Of a stretch of DNA of 64,000 nucleotides, positions 35,242 through 44,384 are shown piece after piece; position 1 is the first letter of the stretch; every line of letters starts with the position of its first letter. The notes beneath the pieces were generated by a model. The model made no database searches and was not told the DNA's origin. It saw nothing but the letters and a program-made list of their open reading frames with translations. The DNA comes from Cellvibrio polysaccharolyticus (GTDB lineage Bacteria > Pseudomonadota > Gammaproteobacteria > Pseudomonadales > Cellvibrionaceae), in assembly GCF_015182315.1 (NCBI RefSeq), contig NZ_PRDL01000001.1, forward strand, positions 1,860,001-1,924,000, in the 5' to 3' direction. Made by a program: the position numbers and the translations under genes.

Positions 35242-35757
35242 TCAGTGTCGGTTGCGAGGCAGTTGTTGAATCATGGCGCGCAGTAAACCGCTTTTGGTAA
35301 AACCACCAACCACCAGATCAACCGCTACCAACAAAGCAATCCAATAACACCAGGGGCTGAAAAAATATCCACACACAATACCGATAATCACCAGCAGCCC
35401 GGCAGCCACTTTTACCTGGTCGCCGGTGCTCATGTGGTGAGAGGCATTTTTTTCTACCGGCAATCCGGCTTGCTTCCAGGCGTTGATGCCACCATCGAGA
35501 ATATAAATGTCGTTTTGCGCACTTTGTTCAAGGCGATTGGCGTACAGCCGTGCGCGGTGGCCAGTTTGGCAATTGAAAATAATGGCGGAGTCGGCGGGAA
35601 TATCCAGAGATTCGGGTTCAAGCAACGCCAGTGGCACCGAGCGCGCTTGAGGAATGTGTTCTTTATTGAATTCAGAAGGGCGGCGGATATCAATCAATAC
35701 CGCACCGTTCAACAACATCTGTTCTGTTTGGCCTGGTGTTAGCAAGCTGATGGTCAT
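35242..35757 (-). CDS. Rhodanese-DUF2892 membrane sulfurtransferase
   Basis: This is a 171-residue protein. The rhodanese domain (about 1-100) has the active-site Cys in FNCQTGHRA, and the DUF2892 C-terminal part has two transmembrane helices, as in E. coli YgaP. It transfers sulfur to cyanide or thiols at the inner membrane. It is one of two paralogous genes in tandem; the other lies about 245 bases upstream (36001). GGGAG precedes the start. It is probably part of persulfide handling together with the ETHE1-like enzyme at 36.7 kb. Confidence 0.9.
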   Translation of the reverse strand: MTISLLTPGQTEQMLLNGAVLIDIRRPSEFNKEHIPQARSVPLALLEPESLDIPADSAIIFNCQTGHRARLYANRLEQSAQNDIYILDGGINAWKQAGLPVEKNASHHMSTGDQVKVAAGLLVIIGIVCGYFFSPWCYWIALLVAVDLVVGGFTKSGLLRAMIQQLPRNRH

Positions 35758-36000
35758 AAAACATCTCCCGGGACAAGCGAATAAAAAAATGGATTACGCA
35801 GATGTTCAGGTTGATGGTGTGCCAGATGAGCTCCTTTGTATGACATCGCACTCATTGAGATAGATGCTTATAGTGAAATGAGTATAGTCCAGCGATTGTT
35901 CCGGCATAGCCCGGCGGTGTTGGTTTATGCCGCGCCGGGCAATTTTTGCGGGCAAGCTCACCACCGGTGTGTGCGTGGTACGGGTTAACCCGCTGCCAGA

Positions 36001-36519
36001 TTACTTCGGGCGATTCCAGGGCATTAACATCAGCAGACGCGCCATACCACAGAATCCGCTGATGCCGGCAAATAACAAACCGGCCCCGACAAATCCGGAT
36101 AACCAGAAGAACGCGGGCGACAGCGTAAAGCCCAGCAACACGCCCAGTAGCGTCAGGCTGCCAGCAATAATTTGTACCTGACGCATCAATTCCAACGGCT
36201 GGCCCGCTACTTTTCGGGTCGGCAGCCCGGCCTGTTTCCAGGCATCCAGGCCGCCTTCCAGCAGGTAAACATCGCTGCTAATACCGCTCGCCAGATGCGC
36301 GGCATTCTGGCGGGTGCGTTGGCCGGATTTGCAGTGAAAAATAATCTTGCGTGTCGCGGCTTCCGGTAACTGATCAGGTTGCCAGCGCGATAAAGGCGCA
36401 GAGCGGGCGTTGGCGATATGTTCCCGGGCGTACTCGTCCGGCTCGCGAATATCAACCAGGAGTGCGCCCTCAGCAAGCCATTGCTGCGCGGTAAGCGGTT
36501 TAACGTCGATAACAGCCAT
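36001..36519 (-). CDS. Rhodanese-DUF2892 membrane sulfurtransferase, second paralogue
   Basis: This is a 172-residue protein with the same layout as the gene at 35242: a rhodanese domain with active-site Cys in FHCKSGQRT and two C-terminal membrane helices. The start at 36519 is preferred over a longer frame to 36663, because the extra segment would run into the shared promoter and is not conserved in the paralogue. It is divergent from the MBL-fold persulfide dioxygenase-like gene with a palindromic site in the gap. Confidence 0.88.
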   Translation of the reverse strand: MAVIDVKPLTAQQWLAEGALLVDIREPDEYAREHIANARSAPLSRWQPDQLPEAATRKIIFHCKSGQRTRQNAAHLASGISSDVYLLEGGLDAWKQAGLPTRKVAGQPLELMRQVQIIAGSLTLLGVLLGFTLSPAFFWLSGFVGAGLLFAGISGFCGMARLLMLMPWNRPK

Positions 36520-36636
36520 GGTTGCACCGTAAGGTAATGGGTGGAGTGGATCGCCTTTTTGCAATAGTCCGGCGATGTATGCGAGCTGTTGAAACGGGTT
36601 GCGCCAACCGATAATGGCACAGAGAATGGTGGTTAA

Positions 36637-36652
36637 TTTAGAATTGTCTAAA
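36637..36652. promoter_or_regulatory. Palindromic operator candidate in the sulfur-detoxification divergon
   Basis: A perfect 16-bp inverted repeat, TTTAGA-ATTG-TCTAAA, lies between divergent genes for rhodanese and ETHE1-like proteins. The size and AT content fit an ArsR-type (BigR/SqrR-like) sulfide-responsive repressor; no such repressor gene is adjacent. Confidence 0.55.
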
Positions 36653-36740
36653 ATAAATAACAAGTTGTTTATAGTAAAGTTTGTTGACGCGACAACCCTC
36701 GCAGATACGGCTCCGTTATTGACTGGCCAGCAGGTATTTT

Positions 36741-37616
36741 ATGAGCACAGATGTAAAACCTCATATTCGCGATTTTTTTCACGAACCGGACAATACCGTC
36801 AGTTATCTGGTGGCTGATCCGCAAACCCGACAAGCGGTGGTGATTGATCCGGTGCTGGATTTTGATGCCGCGTCCGGTGAGGTTCACTGGTCGTGGGCTG
36901 AAAAGATTCTTGATTGCGCCATCCGCGAAGACTGGAACATTGTACGGGTGCTCGAAACCCATGCCCATGCCGACCATCTTTCTGCCGCGCCCTGGTTCCG
37001 TGAAAAAACCGGCGCCCGCATTGGTATTGGCGAACATATCGCCAAAGTACAGCGAATCTTCAAGCCGGTATTTAATCTGAGTGAATTATCGGGCAAGGGT
37101 GAGGAGTTCGACGATCTGTTTACCGATGGCCAGCAATTTTCGGTTGGCAATTTATCCTTCCGGGTCATGCACACGCCTGGGCATACGCCAGCCTGCATTT
37201 GTTATTGCGTGGCCGATGCGGTGTTCACCGGCGATACCTTGTTTATGCCAGATTACGGCACCGCCCGTGCCGATTTTCCGGGGGGTGATGCTGCAACTCT
37301 TTATCAATCCATTCAAAAAATACTGGCGCTGCCTGACGAGACACGGCTGTTTCTCTGTCACGACTACAAAGCGCCGGGGCGGGATAAATTTATCTGGCAA
37401 TCTACCGTAGCGGAGCAAAAAAAATACAATATTCATGTGCATGAAGGCATTGATGAAAAAGCGTTTGTGGCGATGCGTGAACGGCGCGATGCAACCCTTG
37501 CCGCACCCACTTTGTTGCTGTCGTCCATTCAGGTCAATATTCAGGCCGGTGAGTTGCCAGAAGCGGATGAAGCGGGCGTGCGTTATTTAAAGCTGCCTTT
37601 GAAGTTTAAAAACTGA
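36741..37616 (+). CDS. MBL-fold persulfide dioxygenase-like protein (ETHE1/Blh type)
   Basis: This is a 291-residue metallo-beta-lactamase-fold protein with metal-binding motif THAHADH, then HTPGHTPA and GDTLF, and a later metal-site His in LFLCHDYK. ETHE1 proteins use one iron to oxidise glutathione persulfide to sulfite. Together with the divergent rhodaneses it makes a sulfide/persulfide detoxification module. The C-terminal part (RERRDATLAAPTLLLSSIQVNI) matches bacterial Blh relatives. Confidence 0.9.
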   Translation: MSTDVKPHIRDFFHEPDNTVSYLVADPQTRQAVVIDPVLDFDAASGEVHWSWAEKILDCAIREDWNIVRVLETHAHADHLSAAPWFREKTGARIGIGEHIAKVQRIFKPVFNLSELSGKGEEFDDLFTDGQQFSVGNLSFRVMHTPGHTPACICYCVADAVFTGDTLFMPDYGTARADFPGGDAATLYQSIQKILALPDETRLFLCHDYKAPGRDKFIWQSTVAEQKKYNIHVHEGIDEKAFVAMRERRDATLAAPTLLLSSIQVNIQAGELPEADEAGVRYLKLPLKFKN

Positions 37617-37687
37617 AGTGCTTTTAATGTGATGGCTTTAATCAACAATGTTGGTAACCCACCCTGGCTTTTTTACTTGCGGTTGCA

Positions 37688-38755
37688 TCATTCGGTTTTT
37701 TCCCGCTTTAACAATTCTGCTTTACGGGCAATGCCCCAGCGGTAACCGGAAAGTTGGCCATCCGTGCGAATTACCCGATGGCAGGGAATCGCGATAGCCA
37801 GTTTATTGGCGGCGCAGGCGAGAGCAACGGCTCTGGCTGCCGAGGGGGATTCAATCATGGCAGCGATCTCCGTGTAGCTGGCGGTTGTGCCCGGTGGAAT
37901 TTTTTGTAGCGCCTGCCAGACGCGTTGCTGGAATGCGGTGCCCTGAATATCCAGCGGGAGATCCACCGGCCTGGCCGGGTTTTCTACCAGGCCGGCTACC
38001 AGCGCCACCGTTGTTTCAAACGCTTTGTCGCCACCCATCAATTCCGCACGGGCAAAATGCTTTTGCAAATCCTCCAGCAAGGTGTGCGGGTCGTCGCCCA
38101 GTAAAATGGCACAAATACCTTGCTCGCTTTGCGCCACCAAAAGATGGCCGAGTGAGGTTTCTCCCAGCGCAAAACGGATGGTTTGTTTTTCACCGCCTTT
38201 GCGAAATACCGCCGGTGTCATGCCGAGAAATTCTCCTGCTTTTTGATAGGCAGCGCTGTCTGAATTAAAGCCCGCATTGTAAATCGCCTCGGTGACAGAT
38301 TCCTGTTGGCGTAACCGGGCGTGCACGTTTTTCCAGCGCAGTTGCTCGGCATAAGCGCGCGGTGTTACGCCGGTTACCGTTTTAAAAACCCGGTGAAAAT
38401 ACCACTGGCTCAAACCGGCGGCTTGTGCCAGTGAGGCAAGGTCGGGCGCTACTTCGGCGTTGGCCAGCGTTTCACAAGCGTTGGTAACGAGTTGGCGATG
38501 CAGGGCGGTTATGGCGGAGGGGTGTTGTGCGGCGCGTTTGCTCGGGCGATAGCCCGCGGCTTCCGCCTCGGCCGCAGAGTTGAAAAATTCAATATTGGCT
38601 GCATTGGGTAAACGGCTGCCGCTGCCGGGCAAGGCGTAAACGCCGGTGGTTTTTACCCCGTAGACAAAGGCAGGGTCATAGTCGCTGTTGCGGTCCTGCA
38701 AGGCTTGCCAGCGCGGGTCTGCGGTAACGTCAATAAATGCAGATGGCTTTTTCAT
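37688..38755 (-). CDS. ada: Ada-type O6-methylguanine-DNA methyltransferase/regulator with degenerate AdaA domain
   Basis: This is a 355-residue protein that aligns along all of E. coli Ada: AdaA-like domain (1-80), AraC-type helix-turn-helix (about 85-180) and methyltransferase domain (about 190-355) with active-site Cys325 in PCHR. The four zinc cysteines of AdaA are all replaced: the positions of Cys38, 42, 69 and 72 read Ala41, Ser45, Ser72 and Ala75 here, while the surrounding sequence (FVYGVKTTGVY, AGYRPSKR) is kept. Methylphosphotriester repair and methylation-triggered activation therefore appear lost, while O6-methylguanine repair should remain. Its ATG overlaps the stop of the AlkA-like gene. 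Confidence 0.92.
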   Translation of the reverse strand: MKKPSAFIDVTADPRWQALQDRNSDYDPAFVYGVKTTGVYALPGSGSRLPNAANIEFFNSAAEAEAAGYRPSKRAAQHPSAITALHRQLVTNACETLANAEVAPDLASLAQAAGLSQWYFHRVFKTVTGVTPRAYAEQLRWKNVHARLRQQESVTEAIYNAGFNSDSAAYQKAGEFLGMTPAVFRKGGEKQTIRFALGETSLGHLLVAQSEQGICAILLGDDPHTLLEDLQKHFARAELMGGDKAFETTVALVAGLVENPARPVDLPLDIQGTAFQQRVWQALQKIPPGTTASYTEIAAMIESPSAARAVALACAANKLAIAIPCHRVIRTDGQLSGYRWGIARKAELLKREKTE

Positions 38756-39411
38756 AAGGCTTTGGATCCTGCAGCTACAGCGGGGAAGAGGCCGGTTTCG
38801 GGCAAACGCCATAAATACCAGGCGGCAATGCTTCGCCAGGGGCTTAAATTGTCACCTTGCGGGTAAAGCTGGCGGGGTGTGAGCGGCTGCGGCAGCTGTT
38901 TTAATCGCCGGTAACCTTCGCGCACGCCGTAATCACTCACCGGCCAGATATCCATGCGCTCCAGACAATCCATCAAAATCATTTCAACGGTCCAGCGTCC
39001 AATGCCTTTCAGGCTGGTCAGCTGCTGAATCAGCGGTTCGCTTTGCATTGCCCGGGCTTCTTCCAGTGAAGGTATATCACCGCTGAGCGCGGCGGCAGCA
39101 ATGGTGCGCAGGGTGGTGCGTTTGCTGGTGGAGAAACCGCATGCTTGCAAGGCTGCGTCATCCAGCGCCAGCAGTTGTGCCGGTTGCGGAAATGGCTGCT
39201 CGGGAAACTGCCGCAACAAACGGCCAAGAATGGCATCGCCCGCTCTGGCATGCAGTTGCTGATAAGCCACCGCACGTACCAGCGCCTCCCAGGGTTGTCG
39301 CTGCGGGTGGGTTTGCAGGGTGCAGGCGCCCACCGCCGTCACCAGCCGTTGCCAGTCCTCATCAACCTGAGTCAGAAAAGCTTCAGCCACTTTCAACGGG
39401 TTGCTTGTCAT
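38752..39411 (-). CDS. AlkA-like DNA-3-methyladenine glycosylase (HhH-GPD)
   Basis: This is a 219-residue protein in the HhH-GPD superfamily. The helix-hairpin-helix LTSLKGIGRWTVEMIL is followed by the catalytic Asp in PVSDYGVREG. It excises alkylated purines. It lacks the AlkA N-terminal beta domain, so it is the short (YfjP-like/Mag) form. The stop overlaps the ada start (ATGA), showing a common transcript for alkylation repair. A second in-frame ATG at 39453 is less likely as start. Confidence 0.9.
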   Translation of the reverse strand: MTSNPLKVAEAFLTQVDEDWQRLVTAVGACTLQTHPQRQPWEALVRAVAYQQLHARAGDAILGRLLRQFPEQPFPQPAQLLALDDAALQACGFSTSKRTTLRTIAAAALSGDIPSLEEARAMQSEPLIQQLTSLKGIGRWTVEMILMDCLERMDIWPVSDYGVREGYRRLKQLPQPLTPRQLYPQGDNLSPWRSIAAWYLWRLPETGLFPAVAAGSKAL

Positions 39412-39515
39412 GGGTTCCGCAAAGTCTCCGGTTGTGTAATCTATAGTCAACAATATCGTCAGCCAATAAAATGGTCGAACATCAATGCTATCTCGGGGCC
39501 GTGCAGAATTTTTGC

Positions 39516-39537
39516 CGACCTATGGCATTGTAGGTCG
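39516..39537. promoter_or_regulatory. Inverted repeat upstream of the hybrid kinase gene
   Basis: CGACCTA-N8-TAGGTCG is a perfect 7-bp inverted repeat in the 278-base gap between the divergent alkA-like and kinase genes. It could be an operator for either. No regulator is identified. Confidence 0.4.
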
Positions 39538-39689
39538 AATGCCGGGCGCAATCCTCCGGTTGCTTGCGGTCAAATTCGTGCAGGCGAACCGTCTCATAGG
39601 TAACCGTGGCAGAAATGGCTCGCATTTATCGAAAACCCACCTCAATAGTGCTATAACAGCCGACATTGGAAGTAGAAGGAGAGGCGTTA

Positions 39690-42600
39690 ATGGCACACGG
39701 TCGAGAGATACCTGCGAATCTTATGGCTCGCTGGCAAAAGATTCTGGAAAACCTGATTCGACTGTCTCTGGCTGACCGGGTGCGCTTGCTGCGAGCCAAG
39801 GGGCGCAGCTTGTACATTTTGCTGGATACTGCCAACCCGCATAATTCCCACAGCCCCTCTAACAGCAGCGATTCCAGCTGGCAGGTGGTTGACGCCGGTG
39901 ACCCCGCTTCCGAGGTGCAGCGCGACCTCGCCACGGTGCAAATGGGTGAGTCTGCCAACGCCGGTGCGACCCATGCTACCTATATTGGCTTGCCACTGAT
40001 GTTGCCTAATGGCGATCTGTTCGGGGTGCTGGATATTTCCAACCGGCAGGGGCGCCAATATTCGCCAGCCGAGCAGGATTTACTCTCTATCTATCGTGAC
40101 AGTATTGAAGATCAGCTGGCGATTGTTTGTGTAGACAATCTGGATCTGGCCAGCCTGTCATCGACCCGCTCGCGCGTAGAAGAAGACTTGCGCGTCAGCG
40201 AAGAGCGGTTCCGACTGTTGGTGGAATACGCCCCGGATGATTTTTTCCTCCACGATGAAAAAGGCTATTTTCTGGATGTCAGCGAGCGCACCTGCCAAAA
40301 CCTCGGATATACCCGCGCAGAGCTGCTCAGCATGCACCTGTCCGATATCAGCGCCGATGTGGAATACGAGCAATTGCAGGCGGTGTGGAGTTCTACCGAG
40401 CCGGGTTGTGCCGTATGCCTTACCGCTTCGCATGTGCGCAAGGATGGCAGCAAATTTCCGGTAGAAATACAAATTGCCTGCCATCTTATTCAGCAGAAAA
40501 AACTCTTTCTTTGCATGGTTCACGATATTTCCGAACAGGTAGCAGCGAAAAAGCGTTTGCAATCGACCAATACCGAATTGGAAAAGCGGGTCAGGGAGCG
40601 TACTGCCCAGCTGGATGAAACCATGCAGCTGCTGCAGGCCGTGCTGGACAGCGCCTCGGATGCCATTACCCTCAGCGACCCGGACGGTTATCTGCAAATC
40701 GTTAATAAGGCGGCGGAACATTATTTTGATAAACCGGCTGCCGAGCTGGTTGGGCGCGTCAGTCACTCGTTGTTTGACGAAGACAACAACCAGGCGATTC
40801 ATCTGCACGAAAAACAGGTTCTCGCCAGTGGTGAAGCGTCTTCCCTTGAAGAAGTGCTGCCCTGTGCAGAGAGCGAAGCAATTTACCTCACCACACGTAG
40901 CCCCCGTGTTGACGATAAAGGCAACGTCATCGGCCTGGTCAGTATCTCGCGTGACATTACCCGCCGCAAAATCATGGAAAATATCTTTCATGTTGAACAG
41001 GAACGCCTTGCCCTGGCCACAGAAGCCGGTCACCTCGGCGTATGGGATTACGACTACGATACCCGCCAGCTGATTTGCAACCATAAATGGCATGACATCA
41101 CCGGCGTGCCCCTCACGGTTGTTTCACCGCTGGAAGGTTTGCGCCAGCAAGTGCATCCGGACGATATAGACATTGCCGTCAGACAATTTGCCGCGGTAGT
41201 TGATGATCTGGATCACGAAATCAATACCCGTTTTCGCATTCTTCACCCGGACGGACAAGTACGCTGGGTGGAAACCATTGGCCGGTTGGTTGAAAACGAA
41301 AGCCTGTCATCGCGGCGTTTATTGGGCGTGATAAAAGACATCACCCTGCAACGCGAAGCCGAACAACAACTGCAACAAAGTTATGAGTTTCTTCGGCAAG
41401 CAGAGCGTATTGCCCGCATTGGCTCCTGGACCTATCAACTTGCCGATGGTTATTTTGGTACTTCGGAAATGATGCGCGCACTGATCGGTATAGAGGGCGA
41501 TAGTCCGCCGTTAACCATCGACAGTTTGCAGCAGTTGATGACGCCGGACAGCTTTAAAAAAGTCAGCAAAGCCTTCGCGCAATGTATTAAATCCGGTGAG
41601 TCTTTTACGCTTTACGCGGATCATTTTCGCATCGACGGCAGCGAGTTCGCCGCGCATGTACGCGGCCAGGCAGTCAGAAATGAAGCCGGAGAAATTGTTG
41701 CATTGGCCGGTACCGTGCAGGATATCAGCGAACGTGAAGAAGCGCGGGCGCAACTTGAAGCACTGGCCGACAACGTGCCCAACAGTGCTATTTATCGCTT
41801 TGGTCAGGATGCCGACGAGGAATATCGCTTTGCTTATTTGAGCGCGGGAATTGTCCAGTTAAGTGGCATTTCGGCAGAAGCTATCATGGCCGATAAACGT
41901 GCGTTTCTGGCGGTGATTCATAAAGACGATATTTATGATTATCTGAGCACCATTGATCATGCGCTGTCCAACCGGATTCAATTTGACCACGCGTTTCGCA
42001 TCCATAACCCGGAAGGCGGCATTTCCTGGATGTACAGCAGAGCCGTGCCGCGCCTGAAGCCGAGCGGCCGTTACGAATGGAACGGCATTATTCGTGATAT
42101 CACCGACGAGCGCGCCGCTGCAGAAGTGCTTAACGAAGCAAAATCTGCCGCCGAAGCCGCCGGGCGGGCGAAAAGCGATTTCCTCGCCACCATGAGCCAT
42201 GAAATTCGTACGCCGATGAACAGCATTATCGGCATGACGCGGTTGATGTTGCAGGCAGACCCTGATGAAAAGCAGCGCAACTATCTGCAAAAAGTGGATG
42301 CATCGGCAAAAAATTTGCTGACCATTATCAACGATATTCTGGACTTCTCGAAAATTGAAGCGGGCAATCTCGAATTGGAACATGTCGATTTTTCCATCGA
42401 CAGTGTGCTCGAAATGGTTTCCAACGCAACCGCCTTGCGCGCCGAAGAAAAGGGTCTGGAAATTATTTATGCCATGGATGCCAGCGTACCGCGTTTCATT
42501 AATGGTGACCCTTTGCGCTTGTCGCAAATTCTGATTAACCTGGTGGGTAATGCCATCAAGTTTACTCAGGAAGGCGAAATTCTTATCAGCGCCTATTGCC

Positions 42601-44384
42601 AGGAAAAACAATTACATTTTACCGTGAGTGATACCGGTATCGGCCTTGATACGGCACAAATGGAAGGGTTGTTCCGCCCCTTCACCCAGGCGGATTCGCG
42701 CACCTCGCGTCGTTACGGCGGCACCGGCCTCGGGCTTTCTATCTGTAAACAGCTGGTAGAAAAAATGGGTGGAAAAATCGGTGTAGAAAGCCAGCCTGGC
42801 GCCGGTTCGCAGTTTTATTTCCACTGCCAGTTTGATGCCGCTGACGATGGACTGGCTGAAAACTCGTCATTACACAGTTTGCGCGGCAAGCGGGTATTGA
42901 TTGTTGACGACAACGCCTCGGCGCGGGCGATTCTTGCCGATCTGGTCAGCAGCTTTGGTATTGCTGTCAGCACCGTCGAATCCGGTGCGGAAGCGATTGA
43001 GTTGTTGCATAACGCCTCTGATGACGCGCAGGATTTTGATATTGTATTAATGGACTGGCAAATGCCAGGTATGGATGGTTTGCAAGCAGCGGAATATATT
43101 CGCGCCGATCATCGCCTGAAAAAAATACCGGCCATGTTAATGGTTACCGCCTACGCCAAAGAAGAAGTGCTGGAGCGGGTGAACGAATTAAAGTTGCAAG
43201 GCTTGCTGATCAAACCGGTTACGGAATCCATGATGTTCAATGCGATTCAACATGCCTTGTCGCCGGTTTCCTATCACCGCAATCCGGTCGTTTCTCCCTC
43301 GTCTTTCAGCCCCATTATGCCCACCTCGCTGCAAGGCAAACGTATTCTGGTGGTGGATGATAACGCCCTCAACCGCGAAGTAGCCGGCGACTTTTTATTG
43401 TTGGCCAAAGCGGTGGTGGATACCGCAGACAGCGGCAACCGCGCGCTGGAAAAATTACGGCAGCAGGATTACGACGCAGTATTGATGGACATCCATATGC
43501 CCGACATGGACGGCCTCGAAGCGACCCGTAAAATTCGCGCCAACCCGCGTTGGCATTCGCTGCCGGTTATTGCGCTCACGGCACAGGCCCGCAGCGAAGA
43601 CCAGGAAGCTACGCTGGAAGCGGGTATGAATGCGCACCTCACCAAACCGATTGATGAGCACGCCTTGTATCGAACCCTGGATGAAATTTTTACCGGTAAA
43701 GAGCATGCGGCAACCGGCGTTGAGTTTGCAGCACCGGTGCTAACCTTTACTTCATCCAGCGTTACGGAAAGCAGTTTTTCTACCCACCGGCCACTGCTGG
43801 ATCTTGACGAAGCCTTGAAAAGAGTAGGTGGGCAGCCGGCACGATTGCAGCGGCTGTTGCAAAATTTCAAAGAAGAATTTTCCGATTTGCCGGAACTGTT
43901 GACCGCTGCAAGCGATAAAGACGATGCCGATGCGGTAGCTTTTCAGAGTCATCGTTTAAAAGGTGTATTGGGTTATTTAACCCGTCACACGCTGGTGGAT
44001 CTGGCTGGAAAAATTGAAACCAATGCGCGTAACGGCGAGGTAGATAAAGCGCTGGTTGTCACCATGGTGGATCAATTGCAGCAATTGTTGCCACTGGTGG
44101 CGCAAGCGCTGGCGGCTTTGCAGCAATCGGAATTGCAGCCGTCGGCAAACCGGCATCCCGCCGCTGAGCAACTGATCGAGCAAATAAAACCCCTGCTGGA
44201 GCGTGCCGATTACGCGGTGGTGGCGTTGCTGGAACAACTGGCGGCAATTCCTGATATGCAGCCTTTTAACGAAGAAATTCACACCATATCCCGCGCTTTT
44301 GATGCACTGGATATTGATATTGCCAAAGAAAAACTGGTGCAACTTGAGCAAGCGTTATCCGCTCCAGGTAAGGAAATCCATTAA
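39690..44384 (+). CDS. Hybrid sensor histidine kinase: GAF, several PAS, HisKA, HATPase, two receivers, Hpt
   Basis: This is a 1564-residue protein that appears soluble; I see no membrane helix. A GAF-like domain (about 20-150) is followed by about five PAS/PAC domains (about 170-820) with a coiled coil near 290-305. HisKA has His837 in MSHEIRTPMN. Then come HATPase_c (NLVGNAIKFT, DTGIGL, GGTGLGLSI), receiver 1 (VLIVDDN, about 1067-1190), receiver 2 (ILVVDDN, about 1217-1335) and an Hpt domain with probable phosphoacceptor His1421 in QSHRLKG. It is a full phosphorelay in one chain. AGGAGAGG supports the 39690 start. Its stop overlaps the start of a response regulator/GGDEF gene, its probable output. 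Confidence 0.92.
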   Translation: MAHGREIPANLMARWQKILENLIRLSLADRVRLLRAKGRSLYILLDTANPHNSHSPSNSSDSSWQVVDAGDPASEVQRDLATVQMGESANAGATHATYIGLPLMLPNGDLFGVLDISNRQGRQYSPAEQDLLSIYRDSIEDQLAIVCVDNLDLASLSSTRSRVEEDLRVSEERFRLLVEYAPDDFFLHDEKGYFLDVSERTCQNLGYTRAELLSMHLSDISADVEYEQLQAVWSSTEPGCAVCLTASHVRKDGSKFPVEIQIACHLIQQKKLFLCMVHDISEQVAAKKRLQSTNTELEKRVRERTAQLDETMQLLQAVLDSASDAITLSDPDGYLQIVNKAAEHYFDKPAAELVGRVSHSLFDEDNNQAIHLHEKQVLASGEASSLEEVLPCAESEAIYLTTRSPRVDDKGNVIGLVSISRDITRRKIMENIFHVEQERLALATEAGHLGVWDYDYDTRQLICNHKWHDITGVPLTVVSPLEGLRQQVHPDDIDIAVRQFAAVVDDLDHEINTRFRILHPDGQVRWVETIGRLVENESLSSRRLLGVIKDITLQREAEQQLQQSYEFLRQAERIARIGSWTYQLADGYFGTSEMMRALIGIEGDSPPLTIDSLQQLMTPDSFKKVSKAFAQCIKSGESFTLYADHFRIDGSEFAAHVRGQAVRNEAGEIVALAGTVQDISEREEARAQLEALADNVPNSAIYRFGQDADEEYRFAYLSAGIVQLSGISAEAIMADKRAFLAVIHKDDIYDYLSTIDHALSNRIQFDHAFRIHNPEGGISWMYSRAVPRLKPSGRYEWNGIIRDITDERAAAEVLNEAKSAAEAAGRAKSDFLATMSHEIRTPMNSIIGMTRLMLQADPDEKQRNYLQKVDASAKNLLTIINDILDFSKIEAGNLELEHVDFSIDSVLEMVSNATALRAEEKGLEIIYAMDASVPRFINGDPLRLSQILINLVGNAIKFTQEGEILISAYCQEKQLHFTVSDTGIGLDTAQMEGLFRPFTQADSRTSRRYGGTGLGLSICKQLVEKMGGKIGVESQPGAGSQFYFHCQFDAADDGLAENSSLHSLRGKRVLIVDDNASARAILADLVSSFGIAVSTVESGAEAIELLHNASDDAQDFDIVLMDWQMPGMDGLQAAEYIRADHRLKKIPAMLMVTAYAKEEVLERVNELKLQGLLIKPVTESMMFNAIQHALSPVSYHRNPVVSPSSFSPIMPTSLQGKRILVVDDNALNREVAGDFLLLAKAVVDTADSGNRALEKLRQQDYDAVLMDIHMPDMDGLEATRKIRANPRWHSLPVIALTAQARSEDQEATLEAGMNAHLTKPIDEHALYRTLDEIFTGKEHAATGVEFAAPVLTFTSSSVTESSFSTHRPLLDLDEALKRVGGQPARLQRLLQNFKEEFSDLPELLTAASDKDDADAVAFQSHRLKGVLGYLTRHTLVDLAGKIETNARNGEVDKALVVTMVDQLQQLLPLVAQALAALQQSELQPSANRHPAAEQLIEQIKPLLERADYAVVALLEQLAAIPDMQPFNEEIHTISRAFDALDIDIAKEKLVQLEQALSAPGKEIH

